Origin: JBHHWH01 sp046756405
GTDB lineage: Bacteria; Actinomycetota; Acidimicrobiia; Spongiisociales; ZC4RG35
Length of the DNA stretch: 5,243 nucleotides
Direction of reading: 5' to 3'
Assembly: GCA_046756405.1 (NCBI GenBank)
Contig: JBHHWH010000120.1
Coordinates: 1 to 5,243, forward strand
The notes beneath the pieces are model-generated. The model had not been told where the DNA came from. It searched no databases and saw only the letters and a list, made by a program, of their open reading frames with translations. Positions 1 through 5,113 of the stretch are shown here, piece after piece. The translations under genes were made by a program, and so were the position numbers. Each line of letters begins with the position of its first letter. The stretch's first letter is position 1.

Positions 1-156
1 AGGCAGCCACAGATACTGCGGGCCCTTGTACGGCAAGAAGGTGACGCCGCCGTTAGGCACGGCGTCATGGCCGTTGCCGCTCTCGTCCAGCCAGTTGCCC
101 GAACCAGCGTAGTTCTTCGCTTGGAGCAGCAGTTCGGCCCGACTGATGATGGCCAT
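1..156 (-). CDS. Partial LamG/concanavalin-A-like lectin-domain phage protein (N-terminus only)
   Basis: An open frame begins with ATG at 156-154, two bases after the stop of the preceding gene, and runs off the window with 52 residues and no stop. It begins MAIISRAELLLQAKNYAG and contains a WLDESGNGHDA motif (residues 24-34) followed by a PYKGPQYLWLP stretch. From memory, this combination of a short N-terminal helix, W-D-SGNGHDA and a Y-L-LP motif opens many phage virion proteins that carry a LamG/concanavalin-A-like jelly-roll domain. These are usually taken to bind glycans or decorate the virion surface. The ribosome binding site is weak (GTGAG or GTAGAG upstream), so translational coupling to the gene before it is likely. 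The lectin domain itself lies outside the window, so the assignment rests on the N-terminal signature alone. It could instead be a tail fibre or head fibre protein. Confidence 0.6.
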   Translation of the reverse strand, partial: MAIISRAELLLQAKNYAGSGNWLDESGNGHDAVPNGGVTFLPYKGPQYLWLP

Positions 157-158
157 CT

Positions 159-527
159 CTACCGGCTCACGATGCGGTACAGCACCCCCACTGACACGTT
201 ACCGGCCCCCGACGACGTAAAGGTGAGGGAAGTGTTGTCGGCAAGCTTCACTCCCGCAATCGCAGGTACCGAATGCGGTATTGGGTACCCCATCCGAGCT
301 ATCTGCCCTCCATTGGCTGCCACATACTGCTTGTCCAGCAAGGTGGCTGTGCCCTGCTCCAGGGTGAGGGTCTGGGCTATGTCGGAAGAGAACTTCCATG
401 CCAGAATCTCGATCTGCTTGCCTGCGCCAGGCGCTGCTATCAGCTCGGTGTCGGTCTGTGCAGCTCCGAAGTCAGAAACACCCCATATCCAGCCGTCGGC
501 TGCTGGAAACGTCTGTTGAAATGCCAT
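159..527 (-). CDS. Small beta-rich virion protein, possible capsid decoration or head fibre subunit
   Basis: This encodes 122 residues starting MAFQQTFPAADGWIW and ending LYRIVSR before a TAG stop. The start is supported by a strong AGGAGGAG ribosome binding site (533-540) five bases upstream. There is no signal peptide or transmembrane segment. The sequence alternates short hydrophobic strands with Gly/Ala/Thr/Ser-rich turns, as expected for a beta-sandwich. I do not recognise a named family. Its position two genes after the major capsid gene is where head decoration or small surface proteins are commonly encoded. An LIAA (29-32) followed by ILAW (41-44) resembles LLAA followed by RVSW in the 144-residue neighbour, so the two may share a fold. 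It lies directly after a very stable hairpin and directly before the lectin-like gene. The coding call is firm; the function is inferred from context. Confidence 0.8.
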   Translation of the reverse strand: MAFQQTFPAADGWIWGVSDFGAAQTDTELIAAPGAGKQIEILAWKFSSDIAQTLTLEQGTATLLDKQYVAANGGQIARMGYPIPHSVPAIAGVKLADNTSLTFTSSGAGNVSVGVLYRIVSR

Positions 528-539
528 TGCTTCTCCTCC

Positions 540-572
540 TAGGGGGCAGGGAGGTTGTCTCCCCGCCCCCTA
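540..572 (-). promoter_or_regulatory. Stable 14-bp hairpin abutting the ribosome binding site of the 122-residue gene
   Basis: In the minus-strand transcript the arms UAGGGGGCGGGGAG (572-559) and CUCCCUGCCCCCUA (553-540) pair over 14 positions. The only imperfection is a G-U wobble, and the loop is five bases, ACAAC. The stem ends on the first A of the AGGAGGAG ribosome binding site at 533-540, leaving the site otherwise unpaired. No U-tract follows on either strand, so it is not a classical intrinsic terminator. It may act as a partial terminator, an RNA processing or stability element separating the two small virion genes, or a control on translation of the downstream gene. The structure is visible in the sequence; its role is inferred. 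Confidence 0.75.
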
Positions 573-577
573 AATCG

Positions 578-1012
578 TTAGGCCGAATCCAGGACCGAGA
601 ACACTACGGAGAAGGCACCTTCGGGCATGGCGAGGCCAGTCCCGACCAGCTCACGCTGGACAACAATCACATCACCTGCCGACACCCGCTGGTCCGAGGA
701 AACGATCACGTTCTCCTGGTCCGCCGAAGCGTTGGTGCCCGAGGCGTAGTCGACATTGCCGATCTCCGTCCCGGGGAGGCCGTCGCTACCGGCGTTGATG
801 ACGTTCAGGTTGAAGTAGTTGGTGGCCTGTCCTGTAACCGCCGACTTGGGTATCCAAGACACCCGGTGGATCATCAGATCCTTCTCGGCGGCTAGCAGCG
901 CCCACTCCTCAGTGGCGTCCGCTGCCGCGGCTCCAGGGTTGAACACTGTCACATGCTGGCGGACGGCTGCCCGGAGCTTCGGGGAGAAGCCCAGCAGTTC
1001 GGTGCTACTCAT
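578..1012 (-). CDS. Beta-rich virion protein next to the capsid gene, possible head decoration protein
   Basis: This encodes 144 residues beginning MSSTELLGFSPKLRAAV and ending SVVFSVLDSA before TAA. The ATG at 1012 has a near-perfect AGGAGG site (1018-1023) five bases upstream, lying in the 12-base gap after the capsid stop. A short N-terminal helical part (about residues 1-20) is followed by alternating beta-strand-like segments. Among these are LLAAEKDLMIHRVSWIPK (39-56) and, near the end, VSAGDVIVVQREL followed by a FSVVFSVL strand. There is no signal peptide or membrane segment. No named family is recognised. Immediate adjacency to the major capsid gene and the predicted beta-sandwich character fit a capsid decoration or stabilising protein, but a small head-completion protein is possible. 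The alternate reading frames are incompatible with the packed minus-strand gene order. Confidence 0.8.
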   Translation of the reverse strand: MSSTELLGFSPKLRAAVRQHVTVFNPGAAAADATEEWALLAAEKDLMIHRVSWIPKSAVTGQATNYFNLNVINAGSDGLPGTEIGNVDYASGTNASADQENVIVSSDQRVSAGDVIVVQRELVGTGLAMPEGAFSVVFSVLDSA

Positions 1013-1024
1013 AAGAGCCTCCTA

Positions 1025-1954
1025 TCAGCTTGTGGTCAGCCCAGTGATCTTGCCGTGGTACCGCTCAGGGCCGTACTGAATACCCCACTCACCGTAGAGC
1101 ATGGACCTGTTCGACGCACCGGAAGCCGGCTTCGGCTCCAAGAACAGCTCTCCCTTGCCGGGGATCGGCATGACCACCGGCTTGATGAAAGCCATGTCGA
1201 GGATGAGCAGCTCCGAGGCTGTCACGTGACGGTCCATCACCACGTCGAGAGTCCCGAAGGGAGTGATGACCGACTGGATGTTGACACCGCCGACAGTCCG
1301 CGAGTTCGGAGCGAAGGCGTAGATGTCGTTCAGCCGCTGAATCTGGAGGGCCGTACCGAACACTGTCGGCCTGCGGAACTTGGCACGGTTGGAGTGCATG
1401 GTCCGCAGGAGAGTGTCGATCTGGTCTCGGCTCAGGTCCGTGGTCCCGGCAGCCACCGTGTTGGTGGAGATCGCCGTGGACACTCCACGGGTCTGACGGC
1501 CCGTGAGGTTGTCAGACGGGTTCTGGAACGTACCAGTGAGGAACGACACTTCCATGTCTTCGGCTGCCCTGTCCAGCTTCAGCGCCTCCTGGAGTTCCTG
1601 CTCGTTGGAGACGGGCTGGGTACCAAGGACCGGAGAAGCCGTCGAGGCCAGTTGCCCGATGGCCGCCAGCTTGGTGTACGAAACCTCGACACCGTACTGG
1701 AAGATCTGGACCACGTTGGAGACCTCGGAGCGGTCACGCTCTTCGTAGGTCGGGTCCGCGCCTTCCAGGTTGGACGGCTGGGACGGGTTGGGGTTATCTG
1801 TGGTCTGCCAGGTGAACAGCTTGGAGGCGACACGCCTGATCCCGTTCTGGGATGCCAGAGACTTGAACGGCGCGTCAGCCGCCGTCAGGAAGAACAGCTC
1901 CCCAACGAAGTTCTCCAAGTTATAGGTTGTGGCCTGGCCGGAAACGTTAGCCAT
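1025..1954 (-). CDS. Major capsid protein, SU10-like (DUF5309-type) HK97 fold
   Basis: This 309-residue protein is the best candidate for the shell-forming capsid subunit. It starts MANVSGQATTYNLENF, as many SU10-type major head proteins do. It has the early ADAPFKSL segment (26-33), then FTWQTTDN (47-54) and LEGADPTYEERDRSEVSN (63-80), matching the family pattern of a W-x-TD strand followed by an acidic E-loop-like region. The central helical part includes DRAAEDMEVSFLTGT (128-142), and TPFGTLDVVMDRHV (231-244) leads into strands ending LDMAFIKPVVMPIPGKGEL. The C-terminal GEWGIQYGPERYHGKITGL (288-306) is the typical closing strand. Length fits the family. An AAGGAA site (1960-1965) precedes the ATG by five bases. 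It sits after a scaffold-like gene and before two small virion genes. The family call is from memory of SU10/DUF5309 sequences and was not searched. Confidence 0.88.
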   Translation of the reverse strand: MANVSGQATTYNLENFVGELFFLTAADAPFKSLASQNGIRRVASKLFTWQTTDNPNPSQPSNLEGADPTYEERDRSEVSNVVQIFQYGVEVSYTKLAAIGQLASTASPVLGTQPVSNEQELQEALKLDRAAEDMEVSFLTGTFQNPSDNLTGRQTRGVSTAISTNTVAAGTTDLSRDQIDTLLRTMHSNRAKFRRPTVFGTALQIQRLNDIYAFAPNSRTVGGVNIQSVITPFGTLDVVMDRHVTASELLILDMAFIKPVVMPIPGKGELFLEPKPASGASNRSMLYGEWGIQYGPERYHGKITGLTTS

Positions 1955-1994
1955 TGCTATTCCTTGTTGGTTGCTTCAGCCAGACCTCAACCGG

Positions 1995-2474
1995 CTAGGT
2001 GGCGTCTGTCACGAACCTCTGGAGCTTCAGCCTTGCGGCATCCTCCCAGCGGCCCTCAGCTTCCGCCGTGGCGATCTCGTCGCCCAAGCTCAGTGGCTGG
2101 TCTGGCTCTGACTCTGTGCGAAGGGACTCCACACGACTCTGAGCCTGCTGACGCTGGCTCTCTGCCTCGGTGAGGCCGGTTTGGGGCTTCCACCCGAACT
2201 CCTCAGCGACCAACTCTTGGATGGCAGAAGCCTCCTTCGGGGCATCGTCTCCCATCGTCGAGAGCTTCAGCCCGATGGCCTTGCCTTCCCCGGAGTCGGG
2301 GTCGAAGCCTGCCTCTCGAATCTGCTTCTCCATCTCCAGGGGCCGCAGCCTCTGAAGCTCAGATTCGACGGCTTCCAGCTTCCGTCGGAGAGCCTGGAAG
2401 TTGCGCTCCTGAGCCGACTGTTCTGTCTGCTCGGGGGCGTCTTCCACGTCCTGATTGTCAAACTCGGTAGTCAT
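1995..2474 (-). CDS. Probable capsid assembly scaffold protein
   Basis: The chosen start gives 159 residues, beginning MTTEFDNQDVEDAPEQTEQS. An in-frame ATG at 2489 would add five residues but has no ribosome binding site. The ATG at 2474 is preceded by AAAGGAAG (2479-2486), so the later start is preferred. The protein is strongly acidic at the N-terminus. It has a Leu/Glu/Arg/Gln-rich coiled coil at about 24-56 (NFQALRRKLEAVESELQRLR), a Gly/Asp turn (GFDPDSGEG, 56-64), a second helix, a QRQQAQSRVESL coiled coil (108-119) and a C-terminal basic helix (EDAARLKLQRF, 144-154). It is charged, helical, free of Cys and encoded 40 bases before the major capsid gene, which matches phage scaffolds that direct shell assembly and are then removed. 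In phages of this type the C-terminal basic helix often contacts the capsid protein. No protease gene or domain is visible nearby. Confidence 0.78.
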   Translation of the reverse strand: MTTEFDNQDVEDAPEQTEQSAQERNFQALRRKLEAVESELQRLRPLEMEKQIREAGFDPDSGEGKAIGLKLSTMGDDAPKEASAIQELVAEEFGWKPQTGLTEAESQRQQAQSRVESLRTESEPDQPLSLGDEIATAEAEGRWEDAARLKLQRFVTDAT

Positions 2475-2478
2475 GCGA

Positions 2479-2486
2479 CTTCCTTT
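2479..2486 (-). promoter_or_regulatory. Ribosome binding site deciding the scaffold start
   Basis: AAAGGAAG on the minus strand lies four bases before the ATG at 2474 and overlaps the alternative upstream ATG at 2489-2487. Nothing resembling a ribosome binding site precedes the upstream ATG (the preceding bases read GAACGGGCTGA). Initiation at 2474 is therefore favoured. Confidence 0.75.
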
Positions 2487-2638
2487 CATTCAGCCCGTTC
2501 GGGGGAGCAACTCAGCACCTGCGGGCGTACAGATGCGACTCCGACCACCCTGCCTTCAACACCTTCCCCTAGTCCACGCAGGGGCGGTTCACAGATGGAA
2601 CAGTCGGGAAGGGGCGGAATAACGGCTTGACTTCCTTG

Positions 2639-2665
2639 ACGTTCGGCCAGCCGAAGTCCGAACGT
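2639..2665 (-). other. Hairpin after the terminator
   Basis: ACGTTCGG and CCGAACGT arms of eight perfect base pairs enclose an 11-base loop, starting three bases past the U-tract of the terminator. The loop and arms also allow a competing TTCGGC/GCCGAA pairing (2642-2647 with 2650-2655), though its 2-base loop is unfavourable. There is no U-tract of its own. It could protect the 5' end of a processed scaffold-capsid mRNA or assist termination. Confidence 0.5.
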
Positions 2666-2667
2666 GT

Positions 2668-2699
2668 AAAAACAGACCCTTCTGGGCCAGGGAGGGTCT
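2668..2699 (-). terminator. Intrinsic terminator just downstream of the promoter
   Basis: In the minus-strand transcript, AGACCCU (2699-2693) pairs perfectly with AGGGUCU (2680-2674). The 12-base loop contains a further CUG/CAG pairing, and the stem is followed by G and five U residues (2672-2668). A U-tract exists only in this direction. It lies about 27 bases after the predicted start of the 2733-2762 promoter and about 67 bases after the LysM stop. It could end transcripts arriving from the upstream genes, or act as an attenuator for the promoter, giving a short RNA of roughly 60 bases when it works. Confidence 0.7.
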
Positions 2700-2726
2700 T
2701 CACGATCTACCCTGCCTAAGACGATG

Positions 2727-2739
2727 GTAGGAATCCTAC
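2727..2739. promoter_or_regulatory. 13-bp palindrome covering the -10 element (possible operator)
   Basis: GTAGGAATCCTAC has perfect 6-base arms around one central base. It covers the whole -10 hexamer (2733-2738) and reaches the predicted transcription start. A protein bound here would block the promoter, so it is a candidate operator. Part of the symmetry comes from the -10 itself (TAGGAT within GTAGGATTCCTAC), so chance is a real alternative. Confidence 0.4.
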
Positions 2740-2762
2740 TATAGGGTGACTCAACCTGTCAA
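2733..2762 (-). promoter_or_regulatory. Sigma70/SigA-type promoter for the scaffold-capsid unit
   Basis: On the minus strand, TTGACA (2762-2757, perfect -35 consensus) is followed after 18 bases by TAGGAT (2738-2733). TAGGAT matches the TANNNT -10 form frequent in actinobacteria. Transcription would start near 2726. The -35 lies only three bases after the stop codon of the LysM gene, so the promoter fires towards the scaffold and capsid genes. A TATAGT (2743-2738) also lies in the spacer but only 13 bases from the -35, too close to be the partner. It may slightly extend the AT-rich melting region. Confidence 0.75.
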
Positions 2763-2766
2763 GGTT
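2753..2766. repeat. Short inverted repeat over the -35 element
   Basis: AACCT and AGGTT arms (2753-2757 and 2762-2766) flank GTCA. The element covers the -35 hexamer (2757-2762) and the last base of the LysM stop codon. It is too short to be convincing alone, but it pairs with the palindrome over the -10 of the same promoter, about 13 bases away. Confidence 0.3.
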
Positions 2767-3995
2767 TAGCGAGGCGATAGGCCGGTAACGGTGAAATCGC
2801 CCTGGGTGCGGACTCTGCCCTCCTGTGGGGTGAATGAAGAGGCTTCTGCTGCGAGGAGGCGACGGACACGGCGACGCTGGAACGGGTCGGCAAAGATGGT
2901 CGCCCCGGCGAACTCGCCCAGGTCTACAGTTTTGTCTACACCGAACCTTTGAGCCAGGCGTCCCAGGGTGGGAATCTGCTCCCTGGCTTGGTCGAAGAAG
3001 CCCTGAGCCTGGCCGAAGTCCAGCCCCCGCTGGCGGATTCGCTCGGCAAAGGTCAGGTCCAAGTTGAATCCTGCCGCCGCTGCTGCACCGCCGATCTGGG
3101 AGACGGCTATCCGCTGGCTGAGGACCGCATTGCCTAGGTCCGGGTCGATGAACGAGGCGAAGATGGCCTCGTCGGTCAGTTCGAGGCCATAGTTGGAGGC
3201 GTAGAACTCTCGGGCTTGGGGCAGGAAAGAGATGATCTGCGAATAGGCGGCAGACATGCGGGAGGCGAACTCCCCAACCGACAGTTCACCTTCGATGGCT
3301 TCTACAAGGCGGTTCTGGAAGACTTCCGGGTTCAGGTTGAACTGGCCGAGGATCAGCTTGTAGCCGTCCATGCGGCTCAGATACTCGGCTTCGGACAGAC
3401 GGAGAGAGCCGTCGTCCCGTTTGATGCCGGGGAAGAAGCGGTCGTAGGCCGGATCGGCTCGGGTCTGCGCCAGGGCCAGGGACACATCGCCGGTTTCCGC
3501 CCAGGCCCTTGCAAAGATGTCCAGAAGCTCGGCGGGAAGGAACGGGTAGAGGGCCTGAGCGCGGGCACGGAAGTTGACACGCTCCGAACCCGGGACAGGC
3601 CCTGTTCTTGTGTCTGTCTCCGAGATGTCTGATACGTCGCGCTCAGAGGGTGGAGGCAGGACTGGCGGTACGGGAGGTGGGGCGGGGGGTGGTAGGGTTG
3701 GATCAGCCGGCTCGGAGGGGGTGGGGGATCCAGGAGGGGTGGGGGATCCGAAGGTAGCCCCCTGCGTGAGACTGGCAGGGGCTTCGGCTGTCACTAGCTG
3801 GTTCTGGCCGAAATCCCAGAACTCCCCCGAACTGGGTACGGTGAGGGTCTCACCCGGGAGGATAAGGTCAGGATCACCGGAACGCACCCCTCCACTGAGG
3901 GCCACGATCTCAGGCCAGCGGGAAGCATCACCGAGAAGCCGGCGGGCTATATCCCGGAGGGTGTCACCGCGCTGAACCGTGTAGGTGAAGGCCAT
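2766..3995 (-). CDS. LysM-domain virion protein with Pro-rich hinge and long helical region
   Basis: This encodes 409 residues. A LysM domain occupies about 5-53: YTVQRGDTLRDIARRLLGD, then RWPEI, then DPDLILPGETLTVP. LysM domains bind N-acetylglucosamine polymers such as peptidoglycan, and in phages they are best known in tail-hub or wall-facing proteins. A Pro/Ser/Thr hinge (about 84-118, with PTPPGSPTPSEP and a poly-Pro part) leads to a long, mostly helical region (about 138-390). This region has an Ala-rich GGAAAAAGF (302-310), FAERIRQRG, and an Arg cluster QRRRVRRLL (373-381). No lysozyme or transglycosylase catalytic motif is evident. There is no signal peptide. The ATG overlaps the TAA of the upstream gene by one base (TAATG), and its own ribosome binding site is weak, so coupled translation is likely. 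The position before the scaffold suggests a packaged or portal-linked component. Function is inferred. Confidence 0.85.
   Translation of the reverse strand: MAFTYTVQRGDTLRDIARRLLGDASRWPEIVALSGGVRSGDPDLILPGETLTVPSSGEFWDFGQNQLVTAEAPASLTQGATFGSPTPPGSPTPSEPADPTLPPPAPPPVPPVLPPPSERDVSDISETDTRTGPVPGSERVNFRARAQALYPFLPAELLDIFARAWAETGDVSLALAQTRADPAYDRFFPGIKRDDGSLRLSEAEYLSRMDGYKLILGQFNLNPEVFQNRLVEAIEGELSVGEFASRMSAAYSQIISFLPQAREFYASNYGLELTDEAIFASFIDPDLGNAVLSQRIAVSQIGGAAAAAGFNLDLTFAERIRQRGLDFGQAQGFFDQAREQIPTLGRLAQRFGVDKTVDLGEFAGATIFADPFQRRRVRRLLAAEASSFTPQEGRVRTQGDFTVTGLSPR
3714..3749 (-). repeat. 18-bp tandem repeat in the Pro-rich hinge
   Basis: Two adjacent 18-base units, each containing GGATCCCCCACCCC on the minus strand, match at 15 of 18 positions when aligned end to end. 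They encode GSPTPP followed by GSPTPS. The repeat lies in the hinge of the LysM protein and probably arose by slippage, so hinge length could vary between relatives. Confidence 0.7.
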
Positions 3996-5113
3996 TAGCG
4001 GGTCCCCACTTTACGCACCTGACCGCCGAAAGCAGCCCCTATGTCGCTGAGAAGACTGTTGACGACGGTGGCGTTACCCCTCTTGACGCCTTCCTGACGG
4101 AGAAGCGCCTCGGCTGCTGCCAGATCGTTTGTACGGACGATCTGCGTGAACAGGCTGCTGGACTCGTCAGGGATCTCCCCCCAGAGCTGCTGCCAGACTC
4201 CCCGCCAGGGAGCAGCTATCGCCTCGTAGGTCAGGTTCGGATTGTCGTATTCGGGGAAGAGGGCCAGGCGCTGGTTGCGGAGAGTCTCGATCAGCTCCGT
4301 CTCGGCGTCAGGGTTGGAGCGGAGTTCCCCCGCCCACTGAGAGATGATGTCCTGAGTCCAACCTTGGGCGTAGGCCGGGCCCAGCCAGCGGTTGACCAGG
4401 GAGCGGACCTCCTCCTCCCGGCCCCGGGTGGTGTCCAGCCCTTGGCGGAAGTCTTCCAGGGCAGGGTCGAGGGCTATGCGGGTCGATGGATCGGCCAGGC
4501 TTTGAATCTGGCTGACGGCATAGGCTTCAGACCAGACTCCGGTCGTCCACTGGTCCGCCACGAAGTTGATGAGGTCTTCGGAGGCATTGTCGACGCCCAA
4601 CTGCTGGAACAGGTTGGAGACCTGAAGGCGGTTGTCTGCTATAAGCTTCTGAGCCGTTGCCGGATCTGAGGCGTTGAGGGACAGCCACCGTCGCTCAGTA
4701 GCCGAATGGGTCCGCCACCATTCCGTGGTCTGAAGTTCGGCAGGGGTGACAGACCGGCCTTCTATGGCCGCACCAGCCCAGATGGCGAGAACCTCCGGGT
4801 CGGCCAGCCACGGCTTCACCTGGACTTCGGTGGCGTACTGGGAGACGAGAGCGTCGAACGGGTGGACGCCTGTGCCCGGGTCGGGTATCTCGTCTGTGGA
4901 ACCCATGTTGAGGGCTCCCGTGCGGGCGAAATCGTCGGAGGAGAGGGTGCGGTCGGCTCCGCTGATCCCCAGGGCGGCAGCATCGCCGGTGGGCACCTGC
5001 CAGGCGATAGGTACCGGCGGGTCGGTGTTGGGAACGTACCAGACCACCCAGAGGGACTGGTCGACACGCCAGACTTCGGCGTCAGGGGGGAGACCGATGA
5101 GGTTCTGGGCCAT
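3995..5113 (-). CDS. Trp-rich helical phage structural protein (minor virion, tape-measure-like motifs)
   Basis: This encodes 372 residues beginning MAQNLIGLPPDAEVWRVDQS. A GGAGGT site (5120-5125) lies six bases before the ATG, and the start overlaps the upstream stop as TGATG. The N-terminal 50 residues look like a small beta module (VWRVDQSLWVVWYVPNT, then IAWQVPTG). After a low-complexity link the rest is helical and Trp-rich. It carries the ELQTTEWWRTHSATERRWLS segment (126-145), followed by DPATAQKLI. This resembles a Q-T-x-WW...R-W repeat that I recall from phage tape-measure and other minor structural proteins. NPNLTYEAIAAPWRGVWQQL (291-310) also fits that style. There is no signal peptide, no membrane span and no enzymatic motif. 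Together with the LysM protein that follows, it may form an internal or portal-proximal complex. I cannot name a family with certainty. Confidence 0.8.
   Translation of the reverse strand: MAQNLIGLPPDAEVWRVDQSLWVVWYVPNTDPPVPIAWQVPTGDAAALGISGADRTLSSDDFARTGALNMGSTDEIPDPGTGVHPFDALVSQYATEVQVKPWLADPEVLAIWAGAAIEGRSVTPAELQTTEWWRTHSATERRWLSLNASDPATAQKLIADNRLQVSNLFQQLGVDNASEDLINFVADQWTTGVWSEAYAVSQIQSLADPSTRIALDPALEDFRQGLDTTRGREEEVRSLVNRWLGPAYAQGWTQDIISQWAGELRSNPDAETELIETLRNQRLALFPEYDNPNLTYEAIAAPWRGVWQQLWGEIPDESSSLFTQIVRTNDLAAAEALLRQEGVKRGNATVVNSLLSDIGAAFGGQVRKVGTR

Larger units (their letters stand above)
2475..2765 (-). other. Noncoding control region and 5' leader between the LysM gene and the scaffold gene
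   Basis: This is the only sizeable gene-free stretch in an otherwise packed block. In transcription order it holds a sigma70-type promoter (2733-2762), an intrinsic terminator (2668-2699), a perfect 8-bp hairpin (2639-2665) and then about 150 bases of GC-rich leader before the scaffold ribosome binding site. The leader contains two copies of CCGCCCCT (minus strand; plus-strand 2610-2617 and 2580-2587) exactly 30 bases apart, and a weak CCCCT/AGGGG stem around 2566-2584. No second promoter could be made out after the terminator. A 44-codon GTG-initiated frame (2569-2703) crosses the terminator but lacks a good ribosome binding site and is not called a gene. Confidence 0.7.

Noticed and set aside
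1969..1992. A GGTTG/CAACC inverted repeat in the 40-base gap before the capsid gene.
   Set aside because: Only five base pairs with a 14-base loop and no U-tract; likely by chance.
953..2173. A long plus-strand open frame of 406 codons.
   Set aside because: It lies antisense to the capsid, scaffold and 144-residue genes, is rich in Arg/Gly/Val/His as expected for an antisense frame in GC-rich DNA, has no family resemblance and no ribosome binding site.
2625..2670. A possible plus-strand promoter starting from TTGACT or TTGACG.
   Set aside because: No -10-like hexamer lies 16-19 bases downstream, and no plus-strand gene follows.
2569..2703. A 44-codon GTG-initiated minus-strand frame in the leader, spanning the terminator hairpin, that could be a leader peptide.
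   Set aside because: It has no good ribosome binding site, its start codon is GTG right after an in-frame TAG, its codon third positions are less GC-rich than those of the neighbours, and the terminator lies inside it.
3216..3975. Plus-strand open frames opposite the LysM gene, including a Gly-rich one.
   Set aside because: They are shadows of the minus-strand gene; the Gly-rich stretch is the antisense of the Pro-rich hinge.
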